Origin: Salinicoccus kekensis
Lineage (GTDB): Bacteria; Bacillota; Bacilli; Staphylococcales; Salinicoccaceae
DNA: 64,000 nt
Assembly (NCBI RefSeq): GCF_900220995.1
Contig: NZ_OBQF01000006.1
Coordinates: 124,126 to 188,125 of the forward strand
Direction: 5' to 3'
The notes beneath the pieces were generated by a model, which had not been told where the DNA came from, ran no database searches, and saw nothing but the letters and a program-made list of their open reading frames with translations. Below, in pieces: positions 16,778-25,032 of the stretch (positions are counted from its first letter, which is position 1; every line of letters begins with the position of its first letter). Position numbers and translations under genes: made by a program.

Positions 16778-16813
16778 AAATTTGAAAAAAACGTGAAGGT
16801 GCCCTTCACGTTT
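16778..16813 (-). terminator. Terminator at the end of the moeA...moaA operon
   Basis: Eleven-base-pair stem AAACGTGAAGG / CCTTCACGTTT around a 3-base loop, followed on the minus strand by TTTTTTTC. It stands between moaA and cydD. Confidence 0.82.
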
Positions 16814-16818
16814 CTCTC

Positions 16819-17850
16819 CTATCCACCTATATAACTCATATTGATCTTCTTGCGTGCATTCCTGCTCTCTTCGGTGATTTCGGTCCTGATCTCGGAATAG
16901 CGGTCGTCACGCTCATTCCATACACCTGTGAGTATATCCGTCAGCTCATCATCATCGATGCCCTGGCGCATCAGCGTCTTGATGTCGAAACCGTCGACTG
17001 CGAACAGGCAGCCGTAGAACTTGCCGTCCGATGATAATCTTGCACGTGTGCATGTCGAACAGAAACTCTCGGATACGCTTGTGATGAATCCTATATAGGA
17101 TTCCGCATCCTTATGGCGGTAGACTTTGGCCACTTCACCGTAATACTTCGGGTTGAGCGGTTCAAGGTCGAACTCACCCTCAGCTTCAAGCATCTCCATT
17201 ATTTCCTTTTTGGTGATCACTTTATCGAAGTTCCAGCCGTTGTCGTTGCCGACGTCCATGAACTCGATGAAACGGAGTGTGATGCCGTCAAGATCTTTGA
17301 AGTACCGCGTCATCGGCACGATTTCGTGGTCGTTCAGACCTTTCTGGACCACCATGTTGATCTTGATTTCAAATCCGATGGACTGTGCATATTTGATCTG
17401 TTCCAGTATCCTCGATGTGCCGATGCCCCGGTCATTGATCTGACCGAACAGTTCATCATCAAGGGCGTCCAGACTGATGTTCAGCCTGCGCAGCCCGGCA
17501 TCATATAATTTCTGGCCGTGTTTTTTAAGCAGCAGGCCGTTAGTCGTCAGCCCGATGTCTTCAATGCCTCCGATTCCGTTGAGTGTTGCAATCAGCTCAT
17601 GCAGATCTTTACGGAGCAAAGGTTCACCACCGGTGATGCGAAGTTTTTTAACGCCCATGCCTGCATATATTCTGGCAATCCTCTCAAGCTCTTCAAAGGA
17701 CAGCAGCTGGTCCCTTTTCATGAACTCGAAGTCATCGCCGAAAATTTCCTTAGGCATGCAGTAGCGGCATCTGAAATTACATCTGTCCGTGACAGAAATC
17801 CGGAGGTCCCTGATCGGTCTTCCGAATTTGTCTGTAATTTGCTGGGTCAT
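16819..17850 (-). CDS. moaA: GTP 3',8-cyclase MoaA
   Basis: Radical SAM enzyme converting GTP to 3',8-cyclo-7,8-dihydro-GTP, the first step of molybdenum cofactor synthesis (with MoaC). The first Fe-S motif is [12 protein letters not shown] (CxxxCxxC), and the second, substrate-side cluster is [13 protein letters not shown] followed by GCLF. The C-terminus ends in Gly-Gly, as functional MoaA requires. 343 residues from ATG 17850; an upstream ATG at 17865 lies inside the AGGAGG ribosome site and is not used. It is the last gene of the minus-strand moeA-mobB-moaE-moaD-mobA-moaA operon. Confidence 0.95.
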   Translation of the reverse strand: MTQQITDKFGRPIRDLRISVTDRCNFRCRYCMPKEIFGDDFEFMKRDQLLSFEELERIARIYAGMGVKKLRITGGEPLLRKDLHELIATLNGIGGIEDIGLTTNGLLLKKHGQKLYDAGLRRLNISLDALDDELFGQINDRGIGTSRILEQIKYAQSIGFEIKINMVVQKGLNDHEIVPMTRYFKDLDGITLRFIEFMDVGNDNGWNFDKVITKKEIMEMLEAEGEFDLEPLNPKYYGEVAKVYRHKDAESYIGFITSVSESFCSTCTRARLSSDGKFYGCLFAVDGFDIKTLMRQGIDDDELTDILTGVWNERDDRYSEIRTEITEESRNARKKINMSYIGG

Positions 17851-17861
17851 AGCATCCCTCC

Positions 17862-18434
17862 TCATTCTATATCTGTTTTATAATTTATATTCCTGAATAT
17901 GTCCGGACTTTCCCCGGTTTCCCGGATATCCAGCACACTCACATCCTGATTTTCAAAAAACGCCTTGAAGCTCAGCTTTTTCGACTGCAGCTGGTGCTCC
18001 AGGTCACTCTTGAGTGCTGCACCCTGAAAGATTCCGATCGTCGGGTGCAGCTTCTCGCCTTCCGCTGAAACGATGATGCGTTCCGGTTCAGCGGCCGCCC
18101 TCTCATGGAGGGTTTTCAGCCATTCCGTCGAAACGAACGGTGTATCGCATGATATGATCAGGAGCCTGTCCTCAGGAAAGGCTTTCCTGACCGCATAAAG
18201 ACCCCCGAGCGGCCCGTGGTCTTCGTATTTCTCATCGTCGACAACAGTCCTGCCGTCGATATGCGGCTCAAGTGTCTTATTGGTGCTGACGATGATTTCA
18301 TCACACAGCCCGGATGCCTCTAGGCGGTCATGGACATGCTCGTACATCTTCCTGCCGTCGAATTCATACAAACTCTTCTGTTCGCCGAACCGGGTGGACT
18401 TCCCCCCGGCAAGGACGACGCCGACCGTCTTCAT
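17862..18434 (-). CDS. mobA: Molybdenum cofactor guanylyltransferase MobA
   Basis: Transfers GMP to molybdopterin to build the MGD form; nitrate reductase NarG in this window needs bis-MGD. The 190-residue protein begins [17 protein letters not shown], the nucleotide-binding LAGGxSxRxG loop plus Lys, and has ISCDTPFVS as the metal-binding DxP motif, with [14 protein letters not shown] between. Its first base overlaps the last base of the moaD stop, and it ends 11 bp before moaA. Confidence 0.93.
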   Translation of the reverse strand: MKTVGVVLAGGKSTRFGEQKSLYEFDGRKMYEHVHDRLEASGLCDEIIVSTNKTLEPHIDGRTVVDDEKYEDHGPLGGLYAVRKAFPEDRLLIISCDTPFVSTEWLKTLHERAAAEPERIIVSAEGEKLHPTIGIFQGAALKSDLEHQLQSKKLSFKAFFENQDVSVLDIRETGESPDIFRNINYKTDIE

Positions 18435-18667
18435 CAGCCGCCGCTCACAGGCGGGATCAGCGCGATCGTGTCTCCGCTCGTCAAAGTATGATTGTCCTTG
18501 ACGAATGCTTCGTTGCTCGCCACCTGGAATACTTCACCTTCAAGCGATGGATAATCTGCGTAAATACGCGCTTTAAGGTCAGACACTTTCATCGAGCCTT
18601 CTGTTTCCAGCTCGATCACCTGGTTGCCCGCCTTTTCTTTCAGCCCGGCAAAAAGCATCACTTTCAT
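18434..18667 (-). CDS. moaD: Molybdopterin synthase sulfur-carrier subunit MoaD
   Basis: 77-residue ubiquitin-like carrier that delivers thiocarboxylate sulfur to precursor Z on MoaE. The C-terminal PPVSGG ends in the required Gly-Gly, and ALIPPVSGG is the classical MoaD tail. It is activated by a MoeB-type adenylyltransferase, encoded at 22207-23220. The stop overlaps mobA by one base and the start overlaps moaE by 4 bp. Confidence 0.93.
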   Translation of the reverse strand: MKVMLFAGLKEKAGNQVIELETEGSMKVSDLKARIYADYPSLEGEVFQVASNEAFVKDNHTLTSGDTIALIPPVSGG

Positions 18668-19113
18668 GATTCATTCTCCTTTACACTGGAATGATAGTGG
18701 CGTGAATCCCCGATCCATTCCTCACCATCAGACCATATTTCTTTTTTCCAAATTGGAACGATTTCCTTCAGGCGTTCGACTGCATACTCGTTTGCCCTGT
18801 AGCTGTCCGCCCTGTGCGGCGAACTCGTTGCGATGACAACCGCAATATCGGAGATGTCGAGCTTGCCGATGCGGTGCCCGATCGAAGTCAGTACACCAGG
18901 CCAGCGCTCGGAAATCTCATCCCCGATTTGGGCGAGCATTTTTTCAGCCATCGGAATATATGCCTCATATTCCAGATATATGGTTTGGGTGCCTTTAGTC
19001 CATTCCCTGACGTGTCCGGTGAATGTACATATCGCACCTTGCTTTTCGTTTAATACGAACTTGTGGTAAGCCGTGGGTTCGAGTGGTGTCTCCACTACTT
19101 CAAACTGTTTCAT
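18664..19113 (-). CDS. moaE: Molybdopterin synthase catalytic subunit MoaE
   Basis: 149 residues, large subunit of molybdopterin synthase. Family landmarks are GAICTFTGHVRE, LEYEAYIPMAEKML, RIGKLDISDIAVVIATSSPHR with the conserved S-x-H-R, and VPIWKKEIW carrying the active-site Lys. It sits between mobB and moaD with 4-bp overlaps on both sides, arguing for coupled translation of the synthase subunits. Confidence 0.94.
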   Translation of the reverse strand: MKQFEVVETPLEPTAYHKFVLNEKQGAICTFTGHVREWTKGTQTIYLEYEAYIPMAEKMLAQIGDEISERWPGVLTSIGHRIGKLDISDIAVVIATSSPHRADSYRANEYAVERLKEIVPIWKKEIWSDGEEWIGDSRHYHSSVKENES

Positions 19114-19565
19114 TCATCCTTACTCCATTCTTTGAACCAAGTCATGATATACTCCTCATCATAACGTATATCAAACGTTTTTAACACATTCCGAAGACTG
19201 ATATTAGTTAACTTTGTGTGACCACTTTTAAAGGAATATTCCATGAATACCTTTGGATAGTCCTCTTCTTTATAGCCTTCAATCAGAATAAACTCCACCC
19301 TGTCCGATAAGCTTTCAATCTGCGCATGAAGGTCCGGGGCTTTATTTTCAACGGTCATCACCGTGCCCGGTGTATTGAGCAGGGTGACGTCCGCTCCGCT
19401 TCTGATGAATTTCCCAGTATCGGTGCCCGCGTCATGCACTTCGTCGCGGTGATGATGCTTGATGACCGCAACCTTGCGGCCCTCTGCCTTCAAGTATTCG
19501 ACCATGCGGTTGACCGTGGTCGTTTTACCGCTGTTTTTAAAGCCTGTGACCTGCAGTATCTTCAT
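19110..19565 (-). CDS. mobB: Molybdopterin-guanine dinucleotide biosynthesis adaptor MobB
   Basis: 151-residue P-loop GTP-binding protein that helps MobA. Walker A is TGFKNSGKTT near the N-terminus, KHHHRDE follows at the switch position, and DTGKFIRSGADVTLL and LIEGYKEEDYPK are typical MobB segments. It begins one base after moeA ends and overlaps moaE by 4 bp. Confidence 0.92.
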   Translation of the reverse strand: MKILQVTGFKNSGKTTTVNRMVEYLKAEGRKVAVIKHHHRDEVHDAGTDTGKFIRSGADVTLLNTPGTVMTVENKAPDLHAQIESLSDRVEFILIEGYKEEDYPKVFMEYSFKSGHTKLTNISLRNVLKTFDIRYDEEYIMTWFKEWSKDE

Positions 19566-20825
19566 CTACTTCACTCCGAAATTGTCCGAACCCGAGGTCA
19601 CATCCGTCATCATTACCTTGACCGCGTCACCTTTTTCAAAGCCGCGTGTTCCGCCTGGCAGGACGATGACGCCGTTGCTTTTCGCAATCGATGTCACGGC
19701 GTTCGACTTGTTGAAGCCGGATGGCTTCGCATAGACTTTGCCGTCCACATAGTGGATCTCCGCCCGTATGAAGCGGGTGAACGGGTTCGGTTTTGTGAAA
19801 TCCTCATCCAGTTCAGCATCGATGAACGGTGCATAGACCTTCTCCGAAGACATCATCGCCTGGATTGCCGGGCGGACGAACAACTCGAATCCGGAATAGC
19901 AGGCGGAAGGGTTGCCGCTCAGACCGAACAGCATCTTGTCACCGAGCCTGCTCACCGTGGTCACACTGCCCGGCCGCATGGCGACTTTGTTGAAGAGCAC
20001 TTCGGCACCGAGCTTGTCGTATATTTTAGGGAGAAGGTCATAATCGCCGACGGAAACACCGCCCGTCGTGATGATGATGTCCACTTCCTCGAGCATATCA
20101 TTGATGTTCTCATACAGTGTTTCCAGGTCGTCACTCTGCAGATGATATCTCTTCCCTTCGATGCCTGCACGCTTCAGCTGGGCGAGGATCATCGGTGAGT
20201 TCGAGTTTCTTATTTTACCACGAACGAGGGGTTCATTGACATCAAGCAGCTCACTGCCGGTCGATAATACGCCGACTTCAGGCTTTTTGAACACTTCGAC
20301 TTCGCTGTAGCCGAATGTCGCAAGCACTGCGACCGTCCCCGGGTTGATCAAGGCGCCTTTTTCGAGGATGACGTCCCCTTTTTTGGACTCCTCGCCCTGC
20401 ACCGCGATGTTGTCGCCGGACGTGAAAGTTTTACGTACTGTGAAGCCATCCTCCGTCTCCTTCGCCTGTTCGAACATGACCACCGTATCCGCACTCTCCG
20501 GAATTTCGGCACCGGTCATGATGCGGAACGCTTCATTCGGCTGCAGCTCATAATCGCTTGTGGAACCCGCAGGCACCTCTTCGACCACTTTGAAAGGGAT
20601 GCGGTTGTCCCCGCTCGCCCCTTCGGAATCACGCGCCCGGATGGCAAAGCCGTCCATCGCGGATTTTGTGAACAGGGGTACATCATGTGTTGCGACCAGG
20701 TCATTGGCAAGGATCCGGTCATGCGCATCAAGGTATGACACGGTTTCTGTATCCATCAGCGTTATGTTCTCCAAAACTAATGCCACTGCATCGTTTACGG
20801 GTATTGGTTTTCTATTCAAAGACAT
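19566..20825 (-). CDS. moeA: Molybdopterin molybdenumtransferase MoeA
   Basis: 419 residues; inserts molybdate into adenylylated molybdopterin. The domain order is standard: an N-terminal part with [12 protein letters not shown] (family P-x-S-A-M-D-G-Y/F-A), RIMTGAEIP, a central MPT-binding domain with [21 protein letters not shown] and [13 protein letters not shown], and a C-terminal beta domain. It is the first gene of the six-gene minus-strand operon and divergent from moaC, with 64 bp between them that must contain both promoters. Confidence 0.94.
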   Translation of the reverse strand: MSLNRKPIPVNDAVALVLENITLMDTETVSYLDAHDRILANDLVATHDVPLFTKSAMDGFAIRARDSEGASGDNRIPFKVVEEVPAGSTSDYELQPNEAFRIMTGAEIPESADTVVMFEQAKETEDGFTVRKTFTSGDNIAVQGEESKKGDVILEKGALINPGTVAVLATFGYSEVEVFKKPEVGVLSTGSELLDVNEPLVRGKIRNSNSPMILAQLKRAGIEGKRYHLQSDDLETLYENINDMLEEVDIIITTGGVSVGDYDLLPKIYDKLGAEVLFNKVAMRPGSVTTVSRLGDKMLFGLSGNPSACYSGFELFVRPAIQAMMSSEKVYAPFIDAELDEDFTKPNPFTRFIRAEIHYVDGKVYAKPSGFNKSNAVTSIAKSNGVIVLPGGTRGFEKGDAVKVMMTDVTSGSDNFGVK

Positions 20826-20889
20826 TGGATCTCCTACTTTCCAAAAACTTTTTCTGTTATACTCTATTGTACTAGAAAGGATGGTTGGA

Positions 20890-21369
20890 ATGGCAGAATT
20901 TACTCATTTTAACGAAGAAGGACGCGCCAAAATGGTCGACGTCTCAAATAAGGAAGTGTCGGTCAGGATCGCGAAGGCCCAGTGTTCGGTCGAAGTGACC
21001 GAAGAAATCTACACCGCGATCACGGAAGGCCAGATCAAAAAGGGCGACGTGCTTTCCGTCGCCCAGATCGCAGGCATCATGGCTGCAAAAAATACACACC
21101 AGATCATCCCGATGTGCCACCCCCTGTCATTATCCGGAGTGGATATCTCATTCAGATGGGACACGGAGAAAGGAATCTTCCTGAACATCGTCACGGAAGT
21201 GAAGACCAAAGGCCAGACCGGCGTCGAGATGGAAGCCCTGACGGCGGCAAGCGCTGCAGCCCTCACGGTCTATGATATGTGCAAGGCACTCGATAAGGGC
21301 ATGGTCATCCATGAGACGAAACTCGTCTCGAAGTCCGGCGGCAAATCCGGGGATTATGTTGCGGAATAA
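20890..21369 (+). CDS. moaC: Cyclic pyranopterin monophosphate synthase MoaC
   Basis: 159 residues from ATG 20890, preceded by AAAGGA; longer in-frame readings upstream are chance openings antisense to moeA. MoaC turns the MoaA product into cyclic pyranopterin monophosphate. Signature segments are MVDVSNK at the start, [14 protein letters not shown] with the substrate-binding C-H-P, the [26 protein letters not shown] motif region, and KSGGKSGDY at the end. It is the only cofactor gene here on the plus strand. Confidence 0.94.
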   Translation: MAEFTHFNEEGRAKMVDVSNKEVSVRIAKAQCSVEVTEEIYTAITEGQIKKGDVLSVAQIAGIMAAKNTHQIIPMCHPLSLSGVDISFRWDTEKGIFLNIVTEVKTKGQTGVEMEALTAASAAALTVYDMCKALDKGMVIHETKLVSKSGGKSGDYVAE

Positions 21370-21386
21370 AGGTATTGTATGATCGG

Positions 21387-21638
21387 CTGCTCATTCGTCA
21401 TTGAAATATATGATGAGTGAGCAGTTTTATGTGCCGTCTGCTCATTCACGAGGATTTCCGAGGCTGAGTAAGCAGATATTTGCGCCGACTGCTCATTCAC
21501 AGTGATTTCCGAGGCTGAGTAAGCAGATTTTTACGCAGGCTGCTCATTCACGATGATTTCTGAAGCTGAATAAGCAGGTTTTGACGCAGCCTGCTCATTC
21601 AGAAGGGTTTCCACCTCCAAATGAGCAGCGCCCCACCT
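21387..21638. repeat. Five tandem 51-bp units forming imperfect hairpins
   Basis: CTGCTCATTC recurs at 21387, 21438, 21489, 21540 and 21591, an exact 51-bp period. Each unit also carries a downstream near-complement (TGAGTAAGCAG type), so each can fold into an ~11-bp hairpin with a loop of about 16 bases. Units 2 and 3 are most alike; units 1 and 5 are divergent edges. On the minus strand one frame is open across 17-codon repeats except for a TAA in unit 3, but there is no start or ribosome site, so I treat it as non-coding. It fills the 320-bp gap between moaC and moaB. Confidence 0.85.
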
Positions 21639-21650
21639 GTATCAACCCAC

Positions 21651-21682
21651 AAAAAATCCGCCCACACGGATGCAGGCGGAAT
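21651..21682 (-). terminator. Terminator after moaB
   Basis: Stem ATTCCGCC / GGCGGAT read on the minus strand with a ~12-base loop, followed by TTTTTTG. It ends the narT-moeB-moaB transcript. Confidence 0.7.
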
Positions 21683-21689
21683 TCTTCGA

Positions 21690-22196
21690 TCAGTTTTCCT
21701 TCGTCACTTCAAAGACGAGGTGGTTCAGCTCGGGCACGACGAGTTTTTCCATCGCAAGCTTCACCGCACCGCTCGAACCGGGCATCGAGATGATGACCTG
21801 GCTGCCATGGGTGCCGGCGACGGCTCTGGATAAAATGCTTCTCGAGCCGATGTCTTCCGTATAGCTCAGCATCCGGAAAATTTCACCGAATCCTTCAACT
21901 TCCTTATCGAAAAATGTGCGCACAGCCTCGATCGTCACGTCCCTTGCTGCGATGCCGGTGCCGCCTGTAGTGATGACGGCATCCACGCCGGCTTCGAGCA
22001 TGCCGGTCACCGCCTCTTTGATCGAAGCTTCGTCATCCTTGACGATTGTATAATGTTCTTCTTTCACCACTGTATTGATTTCTGCCAGGTATTCCTGCAC
22101 CAGCCTGCCGCCTTTGTCGGTCTCCACCGTCCTTGTGTCACTCACGGTGATCACGGCGACATTGATGTCACGGTCAATCCTCTCCACTATGCTCAT
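21690..22196 (-). CDS. moaB: MoaB/MogA-family molybdopterin adenylyltransferase
   Basis: 168 residues. It contains VAVITVSDTRTVETDKGG, TTGGTGIAARDVT, and the helix MLSYTEDIGSRSILSRAVAG, which together define the MoaB/MogA fold that adenylylates molybdopterin before MoeA inserts molybdenum. It starts 10 bp after moeB ends, last in a narT-moeB-moaB operon. Terminator and the 51-bp repeat array lie beyond. Confidence 0.92.
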   Translation of the reverse strand: MSIVERIDRDINVAVITVSDTRTVETDKGGRLVQEYLAEINTVVKEEHYTIVKDDEASIKEAVTGMLEAGVDAVITTGGTGIAARDVTIEAVRTFFDKEVEGFGEIFRMLSYTEDIGSRSILSRAVAGTHGSQVIISMPGSSGAVKLAMEKLVVPELNHLVFEVTKEN

Positions 22197-22206
22197 GTCA
22201 ACTCTC

Positions 22207-23220
22207 CTATCCGAATAATTGATTCACGATCGTCCGGGCTTTATTGGTCTGGTCTGCACCATGGATCAATAAACGCCCGTTGTTGAAACTGACGATGCGG
22301 TAGTCATCATATCTGAATTCCACGAAATAAGGTGTTTCATGCATCGGTATGTTCCGGTCATTCAACGCCCCGACGACGATTTCCTGCGTCAGCCGTTCAT
22401 CGATGTACTGGACCGTATCCCGGCCGCACAGGCGCATCGACATGTTTGAGACATCACTGACTTCAAGCTCCGGATATTCATGCGTGCCGCACGTTGCACA
22501 CGCTTCTTCCTTCATGCCGTCAATCTTGAACTTCATATGGTCCATATCCCACACGTTGCCCATGCGCATATGGAACGGGGCACTGAACTGATCTGTCATG
22601 ATCTTGAACGCCGTCGTCACCTGTTCCGACACCGCCATATGGACCGCCGGGGAAATGACACCCACGGTGTCGCATGTCAGGGTGGTCGTCGGCAGCACTG
22701 GCACCAGGCATCTGTAGCACGGCGTCACACCCGGCACAAAACCGCAGCTCGAGTATGAAGCTTCGACACATGCGGCATACACCCACGGCGTGCCGGTCTT
22801 GAATGCCACATCGTTGATGAGCATGCGTGTATCGAAGTTATCCGTGCCGTCCAGTATCAGGTCCGCTTCCTTGGCAAGGGATTCCAGCAGCAGCGCATCC
22901 GCATGGGCGATATGCGTGTCGATTTCGATATCGCTCCGGATATCCTTCAGCCGCTCCGCCCCCGCGATCACTTTCGGGATTTTGGCGTTGGCATCATCTT
23001 CGGTGAAGAGCGTCTGCCTCTGCAGGTTCGACAGCTCCACATAATCCCGGTCCACCAGTATGAGTTTCTTCACACCGGCACGCGCCAGCATTTCGCTTGA
23101 AAGCGAACCAAGCGCCCCCGTCCCGACGATGAGTACCGTCCGGGACTGGATGAGGCGCTGACCTTCACTGCCTATTTTATTGAATAAAGTCTGTCTTGAA
23201 TATCGGTTCATCATCTTCAC
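22207..23220 (-). CDS. moeB: MoeB/ThiF-family adenylyltransferase
   Basis: 337-residue E1-like enzyme that adenylates the MoaD C-terminus. It has the nucleotide loop VGTGALGSLSSEML, the VDRDYVELSNLQRQTLF motif, DGTDNFDTRMLIND, and two Cys pairs for structural zinc (CYRC ~170 and CATC ~240). About 80 residues extend past the core, too short for a full rhodanese domain, and no rhodanese Cys loop is seen. ThiF activity cannot be excluded, but the location between narT and moaB favours MoaD as substrate. The gap to narT is 3 bp. Confidence 0.9.
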   Translation of the reverse strand: MKMMNRYSRQTLFNKIGSEGQRLIQSRTVLIVGTGALGSLSSEMLARAGVKKLILVDRDYVELSNLQRQTLFTEDDANAKIPKVIAGAERLKDIRSDIEIDTHIAHADALLLESLAKEADLILDGTDNFDTRMLINDVAFKTGTPWVYAACVEASYSSCGFVPGVTPCYRCLVPVLPTTTLTCDTVGVISPAVHMAVSEQVTTAFKIMTDQFSAPFHMRMGNVWDMDHMKFKIDGMKEEACATCGTHEYPELEVSDVSNMSMRLCGRDTVQYIDERLTQEIVVGALNDRNIPMHETPYFVEFRYDDYRIVSFNNGRLLIHGADQTNKARTIVNQLFG

Positions 23221-23223
23221 TCT

Positions 23224-24393
23224 CTAAATAGCATTTGCCTTAACTTTACTACGCAAATACAACATTGTAAACAAAGCGAGCACACAGGCACCGGTCAAAA
23301 GGTGGAATGCGAGCATATATGTGCCCGTCGCTTCGAATGTCGACTGCATGACGAGCGGCGGGAAAAATCCCCCGAGTCCGCCCATCATCGCAACGAATCC
23401 GTTGGCGATGCCCGCCTGGTTCGAGAAGTACATCGGGACGAATTTGAACACGAGGCCGTTGCCGATGCCTGCAAACACCGAGGTCAATAAACAGCCGATC
23501 GTGAACATGATCAGGCTCTCGTAGGTGAATGACAGGAGCAGCCCTGAGAGTGTCAGCCCGATGAAGCTCACTATGACCATCGTGATCGGGTCGAATTTAT
23601 CACCGAGCAGCCCGCCGACAGGCCTGAGGAGTGTCGCAATCACGATGAAACCCGCTGTCCTGAAACCGGCATCCGCCGTGGATAAGTCGAAAAAGGTGAC
23701 GAGGAAGTTCGGCAGGAAGATGCCGAATGCAACGAATACGCCGAAAGTGATGAAGTACCAGTAATTCAGGAAATAGAAGCGGTAGTCGGACATCGCTTCC
23801 CTGAACTGCTTGCCGAGGGGCAGATTGACTTTCTTTTCACTTCTGTCCCCGAGGAAGAACTGAAGAAGCGCAAACAATGCGAGCACGATGAGGTAAGTCT
23901 GCACAGCCGCCTGCCAGCCGCCGAGCATGCCTGCGAGCACAGGTGCACCGAAACTCGTCACTGCGGTACCGATGTTCCCCATGCCGTAGACGCCGTTGAC
24001 GAAGCCGTGCTTGTTCTTATCATAATACTTCGGCAGTGCGGTGACACCGATGCTGAATGTCGCGCCCCCGATACCTAAGAATACGGCGGCGATGATCAGG
24101 TCGGTGGTCGTTGTGGCCAAACTCAAATAAAAGACCGGGATGATCAGGAATATGAAACTCGCCAAAAATACAATCCTTGCCCCGATCTTGTTCGTCATGA
24201 TGCTGAAAGGAATCCTGAGTATTGAACCGAGGATGGTCGGCAGCGCGACGATCAACGCCTGGTGCGCGGCAGCTTCCGGGATGTCCTTCACAATTTCCGG
24301 AAATAACGGTGCAAGCAGCGTCCATACCATGAACCCGACCAATAAGCTGAATGTCTGAAGTAATAACTGTTTTTTCCCCATGGTTTCTGACAT
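23224..24393 (-). CDS. narT: Nitrate/nitrite transporter NarT (NNP family MFS)
   Basis: 389-residue, 12-helix major facilitator of the nitrate-nitrite porter family that supplies nitrate to cytoplasmic NarGHI. The N-terminal FSLLVGFMVWTLLAPLFPEI is close to staphylococcal NarT. GIGGATFSIGVTALPKYY (first nitrate signature, G-x-x-x-x-F-x-x-G region) and AGIANGFVAMMGGLGGFF (second) are both present. It heads an operon with moeB and moaB. An NreC-type palindrome lies 70-83 bp upstream with a TATAAT between it and the start, so it should be induced with narGHJI. Confidence 0.92.
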   Translation of the reverse strand: MSETMGKKQLLLQTFSLLVGFMVWTLLAPLFPEIVKDIPEAAAHQALIVALPTILGSILRIPFSIMTNKIGARIVFLASFIFLIIPVFYLSLATTTTDLIIAAVFLGIGGATFSIGVTALPKYYDKNKHGFVNGVYGMGNIGTAVTSFGAPVLAGMLGGWQAAVQTYLIVLALFALLQFFLGDRSEKKVNLPLGKQFREAMSDYRFYFLNYWYFITFGVFVAFGIFLPNFLVTFFDLSTADAGFRTAGFIVIATLLRPVGGLLGDKFDPITMVIVSFIGLTLSGLLLSFTYESLIMFTIGCLLTSVFAGIGNGLVFKFVPMYFSNQAGIANGFVAMMGGLGGFFPPLVMQSTFEATGTYMLAFHLLTGACVLALFTMLYLRSKVKANAI

Positions 24394-24433
24394 GCAATCA
24401 ACCTCACTAGTTTGTGATTTTATTTACATATTC

Positions 24434-24439
24434 ATTATA
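24434..24439 (-). promoter_or_regulatory. -10 element of the narT promoter
   Basis: TATAAT on the minus strand. No good -35 is seen, as expected for an activator-dependent promoter. The start would be near 24427, placing the NreC-like palindrome at about -42. Confidence 0.55.
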
Positions 24440-24462
24440 AATCGTCCCATGCAACGTTGTAA

Positions 24463-24476
24463 GAGGGAAATCCCTA
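24463..24476. promoter_or_regulatory. NreC-like binding site upstream of narT
   Basis: GAGGG-AAAT-CCCTA matches the staphylococcal NreC motif TAGGG-N4-CCCTA in 9 of 10 defined positions and sits at about -42 to the narT promoter. Confidence 0.65.
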
Positions 24477-24484
24477 AATGTCGT

Positions 24485-25015
24485 TCAGTCCACTATCAGA
24501 GTATTGACCTGCTCGAGCAGCACTTCTTCGTCTATCTTCTTCAACATCTTTTCAGCCATATCGAACAGCACCGCTTCTTCCTTGACCATATGTACCATCA
24601 AAACCTCATATGCCTCCATCGTATCCTTCACCATGTCATGCATCGTACCGACATCCATCTCTGTGGACACCTGTTCGGAATGGTGCAGGAAGTGGTCGAT
24701 GTAGGCATCGATTTCCGCATGTTCCTCCTCGATCGACAGGATCGGTCCCTGTTCATAGCCGATGTAGACCCCGAGCATCGGAAAGAAATATTTCTCCTCT
24801 TTTTCCTGATGCTTTTTCAAAGGGCCGCGGAACGCTTTCAATTTCTCCCGGATTTCTTTTATGGCCATCATGCCTTCGAGGCGGCTGTAGACATCGCCAT
24901 TTTCGAACTTCAGGACGAACTGGAACCATTCGTTCATCAGATGGCGGATGTAGTGGTGTTCATTTTCCAATATACGGAGTGCCTTTATTTTGTATTTGAA
25001 TTCATTTGCCTGCAT
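24485..25015 (-). CDS. Hemerythrin-like HHE domain protein encoded in the nre operon
   Basis: 176 residues from ATG 25015 (AGGTGAT ahead; a TTG at 25036 overlapping the nreC stop is less likely). All-helical hemerythrin-type fold with candidate iron ligands in ENEHHYIR, KKHQEKEEKYFFPML (H...E), EEHAEID and MVHMVKEEAVLF (H...E). Such proteins hold a di-iron centre that binds O2 or NO, or supports Fe-S repair. Placement directly after nreC, before narT, suggests a role in O2/NO sensing or in protecting nitrate respiration; that is inference. It is distinct from the RIC-type protein at 36364. Confidence 0.8.
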   Translation of the reverse strand: MQANEFKYKIKALRILENEHHYIRHLMNEWFQFVLKFENGDVYSRLEGMMAIKEIREKLKAFRGPLKKHQEKEEKYFFPMLGVYIGYEQGPILSIEEEHAEIDAYIDHFLHHSEQVSTEMDVGTMHDMVKDTMEAYEVLMVHMVKEEAVLFDMAEKMLKKIDEEVLLEQVNTLIVD

Positions 25016-25032
25016 AATCTCATCACCTAACA

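Noticed and set aside
19326-20198. 290-residue plus-strand frame antisense to mobB/moeA
   Set aside because: Very His/Arg/Asp-rich translation without a family; moeA and mobB on the other strand are unambiguous.
20560-20889. Long in-frame extension upstream of moaC (would give 269 residues)
   Set aside because: The extra part is antisense to moeA, has no MoaC homology, and ATG 20890 has the proper ribosome site and the correct family start.
21387-21638. 51-bp repeats as a CRISPR array
   Set aside because: Repeats are contiguous with no unique spacers of constant size, units diverge along their whole length, and no cas genes are present.
21387-21638. 51-bp repeats as a 17-residue repeat protein on the minus strand
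   Set aside because: An in-frame TAA interrupts the frame in unit 3, and there is no start codon with a ribosome site.
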